40,085 nucleotides of DNA from positions 832 through 40,916 of the forward strand of contig QIAL01000394.1 in the NCBI GenBank assembly GCA_003225535.1. The letters run 5' to 3'. This DNA is from Acidobacteriota bacterium (lineage in GTDB: Bacteria; Acidobacteriota; Terriglobia; Terriglobales; Acidobacteriaceae). The notes below the pieces were generated by a model. That model saw only the letters and a list, made by a program, of their open reading frames with translations. It was not told the DNA's origin and did no database searches. Shown here one piece after another: positions 14,207 to 23,105 of this stretch. Both the position numbers and the translations under genes were made by a program. Within the stretch, counting starts at the first letter, position 1. Every line of letters starts with the position of its first letter.

Positions 14207-17200
14207 GTGAACGTAGATCGCCGTTGGTGGGGCACATCCGTGGTAAAGGTTCGCATTCTGGTGGCCGGGTTAGTATTGCTCGGGACCGGATGCGGTGTTC
14301 TCGGGTGGGGGACCCGCTTTGGCAACGCTGTTCACAATCACGCTAAAACTGCTGGCGCCTCCGTTTTTGGAGTCGAGCCCAGTGTGCAGATGAAGGCTCA
14401 AGCGCACTCCATCCTGGCGGGGCTGCCACTTATCTTCGAGCAGAATCTGGGACAGGCTGATCTGGATCCCGCCGACGCCCGCGCCAGGTTCGTGACCCAT
14501 GGTTCTGGGTACAGCATGGTTCTTGGAAATGATGGGGCAATCCTCAGTTTGGTTTCCAAAACCCGGTCAAGATCATCTTCATCGCGTTCGGAAAGCCGGG
14601 TCCAGACCCTGCGGATGAAACTGGCAGGGGCGAACCCCAATACGAGCCTGAGTGCTGTTGACCCATTGCCAGGGAAGAGCAATTACTTCATCGGAAACAA
14701 CCCTGCGAAGTGGCGGACTGGTGTTCCACAGTTCGCGCGGGTGCGTTACGAGAATGTCTATCCCGGCATCAATCTGGTCTTTTACGGGAACCAGGGACAT
14801 CTGGAGTATGACTTCCAGGTGGCGCCGAGTGGTGACCCATCCCGAGTGGAACTCGAATTCAGCGGGGCAGAGAAGCTCGAACTGAGGGATGGATCTCTGG
14901 TGATCCGGGGACAAGATGGAAACGTTCGCCTCGATGCGCCGAGCGTATATCAGGCGATCGATGGGCGAAAACAAACGGTGGAGGGGGCGTTCGTACTGCG
15001 GGCTGCGAATCGAGTGGGTTTCGCAGTGGGAGCGTACGACCATTCGAGAGAACTGATCATCGATCCTATCCTGAACTTTTCGACGTATTTTGGCGGCAGT
15101 GGCGACGAGCACAATACTTCCGTAGCCGTCGACGGCAGCTTGAACATCTATCTCGCCGGGTCTACCACTTCTCCGAACCTTCCGGTCCCCACCGGTGCAG
15201 TGCAGACTACGTTGCATGGTGCGGAGAATGTTTATGTGGCCAAGATTCAGCCGCCGTTGGGTTCGCAAGTCGCGAAACTCCTGGAGTTGACCTACCTTGG
15301 CGGCAGCGGCAACGACTATCCGGTCGGAATCGGGGTTGATGGCGGGGAGAATCCGTACGTTGCCGGTACAACCACCTCGGGTGATTTTCCGACAACCGCC
15401 ACGACCGCATATCAGGCCTCTCCCGCCAGCGCGGGCACGCACGTGTTCGTAACAAAACTCAGTTTCGACTTCACCGCACTCGATTATTCTTCGTACCTTT
15501 CGGGGAATGGGACCGACATCGCGAGTGGGATGACAATCGATCCGGCGGGCGATCTGTACGTGACGGGAACGACTACTTCGGTCGAAACGTCGGTGCTGGA
15601 CCAATTCCCCGCCACCAATTTGCCCCAGCGCCTGCCATTTCAGAGCACCTCGAACGCGCCGACACAGAAGCAATTTTTTGTGACCAGAGTAGACACAAAC
15701 GCGGGGGGCACTGGCAGCATTTTTTACTCGACTTACTTCGGCGGAGGAACATTCAACGGGACGCTGATAGCGGATGGCGGGGGAATCGCCGTCGACACAA
15801 ATCTGAATATCTATTTCACAGGCACGACGAACTTCACATATTCGGGATGCTCCGGATGCAGTGTGACTGACTTCCCGATCCTGAATGCTTACCAGCCGTG
15901 TCTGGACAGCCCTCCGACAACAAACATTGTCAGTCCTCAATCCTGCGCGAATGCCGCGAACCCGACGGCTTCGGATGCTTTCGTTGCGAAGCTGAATCCT
16001 AACGCAGCGCAGGGACAGCAGTTGATCTGGTCGACGTATGTCGGTGGGGGGCAGAGCGATTTCGGTAATGGCGTTGCCATTGATTCTGGTGCGGCGAATG
16101 TGTACGTCGTTGGGACAACAAGCTCTCCCGACTTCATCAATCCCAGCGCCGTGATCAGCTTCGCACCTTATCAGAAGTGTCTCAACAATATGGCGGCGTC
16201 ATGCGGCACTAAGCCTGCCGGACCCACCGACGCTTTCGTCGCGCGCCTGAGCAATCCGAGTACGGGCGGGACTAATATTGCGCTGAACTATTTCTCGTAC
16301 CTCGGCGGCAAGAACGATGAGCAAGGTCTCGCGATTACCGTGGACACGAACAGCGGCGCGATGATCACGGGATGGACCCAGTCGCCATTCGTTGCGCCAC
16401 TCGGAACGGATGGGAATTTCCCCGTGTTCCCGTTTCCGAGTTCGATTCAGAGCAATCTGAATGGGACGCAGGATGCGTTCATTGCCCGGTTGAATACGGG
16501 AGCGATCGTGGGTCAGACGACCACAGCCTCGTGGGCCAGCTATTTCGGCGGCACCGGCATTGACGCAGGTACGGGCATCGCGCTCGACGTGAACCAGAAT
16601 ACGTATCTTGCAGGAGAAACCAATTCAACGGACCTGCAGGTTTCCAAACCGCTGCAACTGAACAATGGCGGCGGATACGACTCATTCGTAACCCAGTTCG
16701 GAACGGCGGTGAGCCTGTCCATTTCGGGACAGCTCAGCCTGGGGGCAACTCAGCAATACATCAGCGCCGGAACCCCCGCGAACTTCACCTACACGGTAAC
16801 GAATAACGGGCCGGACCTGGCCAGCAATATCGTGGTCACCGCAGATTTGAGTCTGACCGCAACGGGAGTGCAGCTCTCGAATGTTACCGGTAGCCTCGCC
16901 GGAGCGGGCACTTGTAGCGGGAGCGGCTCCACGAATCCGAGCATCAGTTGCGGACCGATTTCCTTGCAATCTGGGTCGACTGCGACGCTGACTATTACCG
17001 CGACGCCGACGGCAAACAGCAGCGGGACATCCCCCGTGTTCTTCAACGGAGGAACGATCCAGGCCATGGCCCCCGGCAACATTGTGCTGGCTCAGACATC
17101 CGTCTCGGCGCAGATGACAGACTTCAAAATGACAGTCGGCCCGCCCAATCAGAGCATCGCGGTAGCTGGAGCGACGGCGACTTACACGGTGCAATTGACT

Positions 17201-17635
17201 CCGGTACCGGTGTACACATCCAGCATTACAATTTCATGCTCGGGACTGCCTGCTGCGTCAAACTGCAGTCCCAGCACAAGCCCCGTGAGTTTGACGAGTA
17301 CAAGTGGAAGCTCCGTGACGCTGGCCATCCATACGACTCCCCGCCCGGTCATCACGCCGGCTGCGAGCATCTTCACGCGACATTTCTACGCTGTCTGGTT
17401 CATCATTCCCGGGATCGCACTCGTGGGTGTAGGTGGTAATCGTCAGCGGAGGAGGATCTTTGGGATCCTGATGCTGTGCACTGTGTTTGCCCTGCTATTG
17501 CTTGTCCCCGCGTGCAGCAGCAGCAAGACGCAACCTCCAGTTAGCGGCACCCCGGCGGGCAATTACACGATCACAGTGACGTCTGCGGGGGGAACTGATT
17601 CCAAGACGCAGACGATCGGGCTCACAGTCCCGTAA
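14207..17635 (+). CDS. Large surface protein with SBBP beta-propeller, DUF11-like domain and membrane C-terminus
   Basis: A 1142-residue protein. Residues about 10-32 are a hydrophobic export segment; about 70-280 is the conserved N-domain of SBBP proteins (FEQNLGQ, NYFIGN, YENVYPGINLVFYG). Residues about 290-840 hold seven SBBP-type repeats (YFGGSGDE.../LAGSTTS...), consistent with a seven-bladed propeller. About 850-975 is a DUF11-like beta-sandwich (YTVTNNGPDLASNIVV), then an Ig-like domain. The end has two hydrophobic segments (about 1059-1077 and 1086-1100), a lipobox-like LVPACSSS and a short outer beta stretch. The GTG at 14207 follows GGAGGAAC closely; TTG at 14168 is also possible. 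Probably cell-surface; function unknown. Confidence 0.8.
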   Translation: MNVDRRWWGTSVVKVRILVAGLVLLGTGCGVLGWGTRFGNAVHNHAKTAGASVFGVEPSVQMKAQAHSILAGLPLIFEQNLGQADLDPADARARFVTHGSGYSMVLGNDGAILSLVSKTRSRSSSSRSESRVQTLRMKLAGANPNTSLSAVDPLPGKSNYFIGNNPAKWRTGVPQFARVRYENVYPGINLVFYGNQGHLEYDFQVAPSGDPSRVELEFSGAEKLELRDGSLVIRGQDGNVRLDAPSVYQAIDGRKQTVEGAFVLRAANRVGFAVGAYDHSRELIIDPILNFSTYFGGSGDEHNTSVAVDGSLNIYLAGSTTSPNLPVPTGAVQTTLHGAENVYVAKIQPPLGSQVAKLLELTYLGGSGNDYPVGIGVDGGENPYVAGTTTSGDFPTTATTAYQASPASAGTHVFVTKLSFDFTALDYSSYLSGNGTDIASGMTIDPAGDLYVTGTTTSVETSVLDQFPATNLPQRLPFQSTSNAPTQKQFFVTRVDTNAGGTGSIFYSTYFGGGTFNGTLIADGGGIAVDTNLNIYFTGTTNFTYSGCSGCSVTDFPILNAYQPCLDSPPTTNIVSPQSCANAANPTASDAFVAKLNPNAAQGQQLIWSTYVGGGQSDFGNGVAIDSGAANVYVVGTTSSPDFINPSAVISFAPYQKCLNNMAASCGTKPAGPTDAFVARLSNPSTGGTNIALNYFSYLGGKNDEQGLAITVDTNSGAMITGWTQSPFVAPLGTDGNFPVFPFPSSIQSNLNGTQDAFIARLNTGAIVGQTTTASWASYFGGTGIDAGTGIALDVNQNTYLAGETNSTDLQVSKPLQLNNGGGYDSFVTQFGTAVSLSISGQLSLGATQQYISAGTPANFTYTVTNNGPDLASNIVVTADLSLTATGVQLSNVTGSLAGAGTCSGSGSTNPSISCGPISLQSGSTATLTITATPTANSSGTSPVFFNGGTIQAMAPGNIVLAQTSVSAQMTDFKMTVGPPNQSIAVAGATATYTVQLTPVPVYTSSITISCSGLPAASNCSPSTSPVSLTSTSGSSVTLAIHTTPRPVITPAASIFTRHFYAVWFIIPGIALVGVGGNRQRRRIFGILMLCTVFALLLLVPACSSSKTQPPVSGTPAGNYTITVTSAGGTDSKTQTIGLTVP

Positions 17636-17672
17636 ACTGCGAATCGTGAACTGCGAATTATCGACGCATGAG

Positions 17673-17700
17673 AAAGCCCACGCTCGGTGCGTGGGCTTTT
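17673..17700. terminator. Rho-independent terminator, usable in both directions
   Basis: A perfect 11-bp stem (AAAGCCCACGC / GCGTGGGCTTT) with loop TCGGT and a following T; the A-run on the other side provides T's in the opposite direction. It lies between the SBBP gene stop (17635) and the convergent response regulator stop (17719). Confidence 0.9.
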
Positions 17701-17718
17701 ATGCGAAAGAGCAGGGAT

Positions 17719-19122
17719 CTAGGCTCCGGCTGAGAGTTTGTGGTGGCCTCGGGCCTCGGCGATGCCATATTGCCGGATCTTGTAGAGCAGGGCTTTGTAG
17801 CTGATCTGCAGAATGGCGGCGGCCTGCTTGCGATTCCAATTGGTTTGTTCCAGGGCGCGAGTGATAGCGAGGGCTTCCGCCTCGTCCTTCGCCGAGCGGG
17901 CAAGCGACTTCAACCCTCCGGAATCATTCGTCCGGGAAGATTCGCCGGGAGTTCCTCCGGTGCCATCGTTGCGCGGCAGAAGTTCGGAGACGGCGAGGTT
18001 TTCATCTCCCAAAATCAGGTAGCGCTTCAGGAAATTATTCAGCTCACGCAAGTTGCCGGGCCAAGAATGATTGTGGCAGGCCTGCAGCAAATTCGGTGAG
18101 AGCGGTAACGGAGGCCGGGCGTAGCGCTCAGCCATGCGAGTCATCGAGTGTTTGAGAAGGATCGGAATTTCTTCCCGGCGATCACGTAATGGTGGCAGGC
18201 TGAGAGTGAATGCGTTAAGCCGATAGTAGAGATCTTCGCGCAGCCGCTTGTTAGCGAGAGCTTCGGGGATGTTGATGTTCGTCGCCGCCAGAATGCGCAC
18301 GTCGACCTTTATCACGGAGCGGCTGCCGAGCCGCGAGAACTGCTGGTCCTGCAGAACGTGGAGCAGCTTGGCCTGCAGAAGCGGCGGCATCTCGCCGATT
18401 TCGTCGAGCAGGATCGTTCCTTTGTTGCAGAGTTCGAACTTGCCAGGCTTGGCGTGGGTGGCTCCGGTGAAAGCGCCGGGCTCGTATCCGAACAGTTCGC
18501 TTTCCAGCAGGTCCGCGGGAACAGCGGCGCAATTTACTTTCAGGAATGTGCGATGCGCGCGGGGTGAGAGCTTGTGAATCAGGCGCGCCAGAACTTCTTT
18601 GCCGGTTCCGCTTTCACCAAGCAATAGTACTGGGATGTCAACATTGGCCACCAGCGCTGCCTGGGACCGAATCTTACGCATCGCGGGGCTGGCGGCGATG
18701 AAGAATACGTCATCCGCGAGTTCCTCGATTTCGCCGCCGAAAGACTGCTTGCCTTGTCCGATGCTGAGGTCGATGACGGCATCCAACTCTGCTTTCTGAA
18801 ATGGCTTGGTGAGGTAATCCTGCGCACCGAGTTTCATCGCCTGGACGACCTTGCGCGTATCGTTCACGCAAGACAGCATGACAACCTTGGTCGACGGCTT
18901 TTTCTGCCGGAGTTGCTCAAGAGTCTGCAGGCCGTCAATGCCGGGCATGAGGACATCGAGCAACACGAGATCGGGCTCAAGTCCCTTCTCGATTTTCTGC
19001 AGAGCTTCTTCGCCGGTGGTCGCGGTTTCGACTTTGTAGTTGTCGACTTCCAGCAGCGTTTTGATGTACCGCAGCATGCCGGGTTCGTCGTCCACCAGCA
19101 AGATCTTGGCGGTGTGCTTCAT
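17719..19122 (-). CDS. NtrC-family sigma-54 response regulator
   Basis: A 467-residue regulator in three parts: receiver domain (1-120, phosphoacceptor D56 in LVLLDVLMP), AAA+ sigma-54 activation domain (about 140-375) with Walker A GESGTGKE at 169-176, the sigma-54 contact loop GAFTGA at 216-221 and Walker B TILLDEI, and a C-terminal Fis helix-turn-helix (WNRKQAAAILQISYKALLYK). It activates RpoN-dependent promoters after phosphorylation. Its start overlaps the stop of the kinase gene by 4 nt, so kinase and regulator form a pair. Targets may include the nearby exopolysaccharide/PEP-CTERM genes (inference). Confidence 0.96.
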   Translation of the reverse strand: MKHTAKILLVDDEPGMLRYIKTLLEVDNYKVETATTGEEALQKIEKGLEPDLVLLDVLMPGIDGLQTLEQLRQKKPSTKVVMLSCVNDTRKVVQAMKLGAQDYLTKPFQKAELDAVIDLSIGQGKQSFGGEIEELADDVFFIAASPAMRKIRSQAALVANVDIPVLLLGESGTGKEVLARLIHKLSPRAHRTFLKVNCAAVPADLLESELFGYEPGAFTGATHAKPGKFELCNKGTILLDEIGEMPPLLQAKLLHVLQDQQFSRLGSRSVIKVDVRILAATNINIPEALANKRLREDLYYRLNAFTLSLPPLRDRREEIPILLKHSMTRMAERYARPPLPLSPNLLQACHNHSWPGNLRELNNFLKRYLILGDENLAVSELLPRNDGTGGTPGESSRTNDSGGLKSLARSAKDEAEALAITRALEQTNWNRKQAAAILQISYKALLYKIRQYGIAEARGHHKLSAGA

Positions 19123-20039
19123 CGATGTTTTCCTTTGCTGGCGGCGGCCGCAGCCGGTTTATACGGAATCAGAAACGAAAACTTGCAACCAGCGCCGGGA
19201 TCGCTCTCGACCCATATTTTACCGCCCATACCTTGCACCAGTCGGCGCGCGATCGCCAGGCCTAATCCCATGCCGTCCTGGTTTTCGTTGCCGGGAAGGC
19301 GAAAAAAGTCGTCGAAAACTTCCAGGTGAAACTCTGCCGGAATGCCAGGCCCTGTATCGGACACGCTCACTTTGACCGAGTTCGGATGGCTGACATTCTG
19401 ACGCCGCCGCTCCGAGGCCGAGGGGACCGACGCCGCACGGCGTTCCCACATGTAAGGCTCGGCGTGTAGCCATACCGTTCCTGCTTGCGACGTGAACTTG
19501 AAAGAATTCTCAAGCAGGTTCGATATGATGCGCTCCAGCTTGGGAGCGTCGAAAGGAAAGTGCGGCACTTTATCGTTGGCGAGGAAGTAGAGCGCGATTC
19601 CTTTTTGCTGAAATCGATTCGACCAGAGGCGACAGACTCCCGAAAGGCAGTCGTTGATGTTGCCCATGTCGAACTGCATGCGCAAGCCGCCAGTTTCGAG
19701 TGCGCTGTAAGTCAGGAAATCTTGAATAAATTGCTGCAGGCGCTTGCCGCTGTCGCGCATATCCTGCAGGACTTCGCGTTGTCGATCACTGAGAGGACCG
19801 AGCTTCTCGCTGTGCAGGAGTTCGACATAACCGTTCAGGATAGACAAAGGCGTCTTGAGATCATGCGCTGCTGACGCGAGAGCATTAGCGGTGCGTTGGT
19901 GTCGTTCGTGCAACTCTTTGTATTCCTGCAGCAGGTTCTCAGGGGTGGGGACATCTGCGTCGGTTCCAACGGTCGGCGGCGTCGCTTCAGCAGCAATTGC
20001 TGCGTCCGAAACACACGTGTTCTTCTGGGCAGAGGTCAT
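19119..20039 (-). CDS. Soluble sensor histidine kinase
   Basis: The 306-residue product from the ATG at 20039 has an acidic/Ala-rich start, a coiled-coil linker, the dimerisation H-box with phosphoacceptor H59 (SAAHDLKTPLSIL), N-box (NLLENSFKF), G1 (DTGPGIP) and G2 (GMGLGLAI). No membrane segment or known sensor domain is present, so input must come from the short N-terminus, a partner protein or a metabolite. The frame stays open to 20291, but that part does not look like protein. Overlaps the response regulator start (ATGA); the pair is cotranscribed. Confidence 0.93.
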   Translation of the reverse strand: MTSAQKNTCVSDAAIAAEATPPTVGTDADVPTPENLLQEYKELHERHQRTANALASAAHDLKTPLSILNGYVELLHSEKLGPLSDRQREVLQDMRDSGKRLQQFIQDFLTYSALETGGLRMQFDMGNINDCLSGVCRLWSNRFQQKGIALYFLANDKVPHFPFDAPKLERIISNLLENSFKFTSQAGTVWLHAEPYMWERRAASVPSASERRRQNVSHPNSVKVSVSDTGPGIPAEFHLEVFDDFFRLPGNENQDGMGLGLAIARRLVQGMGGKIWVESDPGAGCKFSFLIPYKPAAAAASKGKHR

Positions 20040-20402
20040 GAGAGTTACCACAAGGTTGACACGGGGAGAGGAAAAAACCGCACTCAAACTTGTCAACACG
20101 GAGTGTCGGTAAAGGAAGCCTACGGTACACGGTAATCCCTTGTCAACGAAAAATGCGACGGAATTACCCAAGTGTAGCAAAAGCTTGCACTTCCGCGCGA
20201 TTACTTCCCGAGTGACCGTATCGTAGGGGAGCGAACAAACGACGAATTTAGCGCCCGAAATCGCCCGCTCTCTTAGGGGTTTGGCCGCCATTGTTGGGCT
20301 GGGATACCGGTTTTGAGTGGAAGGTTTTGGATCTTCTGGTAGGATTTGGCACCCGAGGTGCAGTTTGGAGCTTGGGGGAGGGGCGCTTATGGAGAGGTCT
20401 GC
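20040..20402. other. Divergent promoter region between kinase and PilZ genes
   Basis: About 360 bp. The hexamer GTTGAC or its complement GTCAAC occurs at 20055-20060, 20092-20097 and 20142-20147; on the minus strand two of these read TTGACA and could be -35 elements, but I see no good -10 at the right spacing. No gene is supported here. Confidence 0.35.
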
Positions 20403-20780
20403 ATGAACGGGGCGAGATCCCGAAGTGAGCGGCGGAAGTGGGCCCGGTTGCCGCTGGCGATTCCCGTTTTCGTTCGCAGTCGAGACGGAAAGGGCAAAGA
20501 ATTTCTCGAGTTCGCGACTTCGTTGAACGTGAGCGCTGGCGGGATGCTGGTTGCGATTCGCCGCACCCTGCCTGCTGTAGCACAGGTTCGGCTGGAGATT
20601 CCGAGCGCCCCGGTTGCAGCCATGGCGCTGTTGCCACGAGCTGCTCGGACCTTGAACGCCAGAACACTGCGTACCACCCCCGCGGATGGATACTATCTAC
20701 TCGGACTGAAGTTTGTACGCCCCCTGCCGCTGTCCGAAAAACCACCGGTTCGCCGAAGGAAGCACCTGTCAAAACTGTGA
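20403..20780 (+). CDS. PilZ domain protein (putative c-di-GMP receptor)
   Basis: A 125-residue single-domain PilZ protein. The basic motif (SERRKWARLPLAIPV) and N-V-S-A-G-G (D/N-x-S-x-x-G) are both present, so c-di-GMP binding is likely. The ATG at 20403 has GGAGAGG at a good distance. The C-terminal tail is basic (PVRRRKHLSKL). It lies between the two-component pair and a sigma-54 activator, next to exopolysaccharide genes, a common setting for c-di-GMP control; that link is inference. Confidence 0.87.
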   Translation: MNGARSRSERRKWARLPLAIPVFVRSRDGKGKEFLEFATSLNVSAGGMLVAIRRTLPAVAQVRLEIPSAPVAAMALLPRAARTLNARTLRTTPADGYYLLGLKFVRPLPLSEKPPVRRRKHLSKL

Positions 20781-20830
20781 AAATATTTGCGCATAGGTGA
20801 CTGAAAAGTGTTACTCTGGCAATCAATTCT

Positions 20831-20846
20831 TGGTTACCAGGGTGCC
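20831..20846 (+). promoter_or_regulatory. Weak sigma-54-type promoter candidate
   Basis: TGGTTACCAGGGTGCC has GG at 20832-20833 and GC at 20844-20845, the spacing of a -24/-12 promoter, about 135 bp before the regulator at 20981. Other positions match poorly, and chance occurrence is possible. Confidence 0.25.
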
Positions 20847-20980
20847 CTGTTGCGTTTAGCCGGTAAATTTATACTTTTCAAGTAGATAGTCTCTGTTTCT
20901 TAGTTTCCCCGGAGGCTGCCATCTTTGGCTCTCTGGATGCAGGAATGAATACCTCTCCCCCCGATTGGTAATTACCCACC

Positions 20981-22039
20981 ATGACCAGCAACAGCGTCAG
21001 TACACTTGTCCAGCCTTTGGGGGAGATGCCGCCCGAACCGATCGTCTTTGGCCGCACTGAGGGCATGAATGCGGTACGCGACCGCCTTAACAAACTCGCG
21101 GGCGCGAATGTTCCCGTGCTGATTCAAGGCGAAAGTGGGACAGGCAAAGACATTATTGCGCGCATGATCCACGCGGCGTCGCCGTGGCGAACCGGGCCGT
21201 GGGTGAAGGTAAATTGTCCGGCGATTCCCGGAACCCTGCTTGAGAGCGAGTTATTCGGGTACGAAAAAGGAGCATTCACCGGGGCATACGGAGTGAAGCC
21301 GGGGCGCGTCGAGATGGCGCACCGCGGCACGCTGTTTCTGGACGAGATCTCTGAACTGGATATGTCGCTCCAGTCGAAGCTGCTGCAGCTTTTGCAGGAT
21401 GGGCAGTTCTGCAGGATCGGTGCGCAGGAAGACAAGAAAGTCGAAGTACGTGTGGTTTGCGCGACCAATCGCAAGCTTGAACAGGAAATCGAGAACGGCA
21501 CATTCCGTTCCGATCTGTTCTACCGCATCAATGTGGTGAATCTTCATCTGCCTCCGCTTCGCGAAAGAGCCTCAGACATTCCGCAATTGGCGGACTATTT
21601 TCTTGAGTATCACAACCGGAAATACAACTGCCGCGCAAAGCCTCTCTCTGCCGAGATGATGACAACGCTGCGGAAGTATCACTGGCCGGGAAACATCCGG
21701 GAACTGGAGAATCTGATCAAGCGGTACGTGATCTTGGGCAACGAGGAAGTGATCTCCGCTGATCTGGCGCCGCGCAACAACGATTTTTTCAATACGGAAA
21801 TCCCAGTGGATGGGCAGATCTCTCTCAAGAAACTGACCCGCCAGGCGGTGCGCGAATTGGAGCGTAAGGTCATTCTGAAAGTGCTGCAGAATCATCACTG
21901 GAATCGCAAGCAAGCGGCGCGGGCTCTAAGCATCAGTTATCGCGCCCTGCTGTACAAGATTCGGGACGCGGGCTTGCCGTCGAACCGTTCGCCGAAGCCA
22001 TCGCAGGCGCCGCCGGAAAAAGAGATCGCCGCAGACTAG
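20981..22039 (+). CDS. Sigma-54-dependent Fis family activator without receiver domain
   Basis: A 352-residue regulator with only a 20-residue N-terminal stretch before the AAA+ domain. Walker A is GESGTGKD (50-57), GAFTGA is at 97-102, Walker B is TLFLDEI, and the C-terminal Fis helix-turn-helix is WNRKQAARALSISYRALLYK. It should activate RpoN promoters but lacks a phosphorylation input, so activity may depend on expression level or a partner protein. PrsR-type regulators of PEP-CTERM systems are related but carry a receiver domain. It directly precedes the PEP-CTERM gene. No good ribosome site is seen before the ATG. Confidence 0.92.
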   Translation: MTSNSVSTLVQPLGEMPPEPIVFGRTEGMNAVRDRLNKLAGANVPVLIQGESGTGKDIIARMIHAASPWRTGPWVKVNCPAIPGTLLESELFGYEKGAFTGAYGVKPGRVEMAHRGTLFLDEISELDMSLQSKLLQLLQDGQFCRIGAQEDKKVEVRVVCATNRKLEQEIENGTFRSDLFYRINVVNLHLPPLRERASDIPQLADYFLEYHNRKYNCRAKPLSAEMMTTLRKYHWPGNIRELENLIKRYVILGNEEVISADLAPRNNDFFNTEIPVDGQISLKKLTRQAVRELERKVILKVLQNHHWNRKQAARALSISYRALLYKIRDAGLPSNRSPKPSQAPPEKEIAAD

Positions 22040-22421
22040 TTCTCTCGGCTTGCAATTCGGCTTCTGCTAATTGGGACACCGGGCGCTGCCAGAATTCGTG
22101 AACCTTGGGCGCACGTTGCGCGAGCTCGCGACGGAGAGAGCCTTCTAGCCATTTCCCTTCCTTCGCTCTAATCTCAGCGCCGGACAAAAAAGTTGCACAT
22201 GGGAAGATTCGTCGCCGGTTGATTTCTGGTGCGCAGAGATTTTCACTCCACCTCGGAACTACTGTCGGATAGGTCCATAAGTGCCATCGTTGCTCTGGGT
22301 TAGGAGTCTTCTGTTTGGAATTCGAGGTGCACATCAAGCCTCGCGCCTTTCATATCTCCCTCAAAAGGGTGCAATCCACGGGTCGTTCGACCCAACAGAA
22401 GTAACTCCTAGGAGAAGGCAA
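22040..22421. other. Upstream region of the PEP-CTERM gene
   Basis: About 380 bp without a gene on either strand that I can support. It contains the sigma-54-like candidate at 22316-22331 and a small hairpin GGGTCGTTCGACCC near 22380-22393 in the 5' untranslated region. I looked for a GEMM c-di-GMP riboswitch and did not find its conserved core. Confidence 0.45.
22316..22331 (+). promoter_or_regulatory. Candidate sigma-54 promoter of the PEP-CTERM gene
   Basis: TGGAATTCGAGGTGCA matches the TGG...TGCA pattern with GG at 22317-22318 and GC at 22329-22330 (10 nt between). Transcription would start near 22342, about 80 nt before the ATG. PEP-CTERM genes in other bacteria are known to depend on RpoN and PrsR, and two sigma-54 activators lie nearby. 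Confidence 0.4.
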
Positions 22422-23027
22422 ATGAAGAAACTAGTTCTGCTTGCTGTCCTGGCACTGGCCCTGCCTACGGCAGTTTTTGCGGGCAGCAGCATCGACTACA
22501 GCAACAGTGGCGGCACTCTATCGGGTTCGAACAGCGGACTCTCGCTGAGCGGGTCGGTGTTGTTTGCCGTCAACGGAAATGGGGGGTTCATCACAGGTTC
22601 TAACCTGGGTAGCGTGAGCTTTGAAACAGGAGCCTTGTTGAGCGGTTCGCTGCAAATCGGCGGCACGTTCGCTTCGGGCGGATGGTTCACCATTACCGGC
22701 AACGGCAGCAATGGAGTTCCCAATGGAACGCTGTTCACGGGAACGTTTTCTGGTCCTGTGACCTGGACTATGACGACTCTCCCCAATGGGACTCACAACT
22801 ACACGTTAACTGGAGCCCTAACGGGAACTGGGTCAGGTTACTCGGCTGTCGGTGTGACTGTTCAGTTGACCGTCAACACCGGCAAGGGCTTCTTTAACGG
22901 CTGCACCAAGATCTCCAGTGGCGACACGAACGTGAACGTGGTCGTTCCGGAGCCAGGTTCTCTGAGCCTGCTCGGAACTGGGCTGCTTGCTATGGGGGGA
23001 ATGATTCGGCGCAAGCTGAAAGCGTAG
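22422..23027 (+). CDS. PEP-CTERM sorting domain protein
   Basis: A 201-residue exported protein: signal peptide 1-20 (ends VFA-G), a Gly/Ser/Thr/Asn-rich middle that looks like a beta-strand protein with low charge, and the sorting tail at 175-201: V-PEP-G (PEP at 176-178), a hydrophobic stretch (SLSLLGTGLLAMGG) and a basic end (IRRKLKA). Such tails are recognised and cut by exosortase, whose gene is 4 kb away. The ATG at 22422 is preceded by AGGAGAAGG. Only one Cys is present in the mature part. The function of the mature domain is unknown; surface or biofilm-matrix location is expected. Confidence 0.93.
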   Translation: MKKLVLLAVLALALPTAVFAGSSIDYSNSGGTLSGSNSGLSLSGSVLFAVNGNGGFITGSNLGSVSFETGALLSGSLQIGGTFASGGWFTITGNGSNGVPNGTLFTGTFSGPVTWTMTTLPNGTHNYTLTGALTGTGSGYSAVGVTVQLTVNTGKGFFNGCTKISSGDTNVNVVVPEPGSLSLLGTGLLAMGGMIRRKLKA

Positions 23028-23042
23028 GAATACGTTACACGC

Positions 23043-23075
23043 AAATAACCCCGCCGCAAGGCGGGGTTATTTATT
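23043..23075. terminator. Strong bidirectional terminator
   Basis: A perfect 13-bp stem (AAATAACCCCGCC / GGCGGGGTTATTT) with a GCAA tetraloop and A/T-rich flanks separates the PEP-CTERM gene from the convergent TPR lipoprotein gene. Confidence 0.92.
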
Positions 23076-23105
23076 GAGTGGCGATATTGTGACGGCGTTC
23101 TTCGC

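Noticed and set aside
14579-15940. A 453-codon open frame on the minus strand opposite the SBBP gene
   Set aside because: It is antisense to a clearly coding repeat protein, is rich in Arg/Cys/His as shadow frames in GC-rich DNA are, and has no family motif.
22040-22421. Possible c-di-GMP (GEMM) riboswitch before the PEP-CTERM gene
   Set aside because: The PilZ and EPS context made it worth looking, but the conserved GCAAACC/GAAA-tetraloop core is absent.
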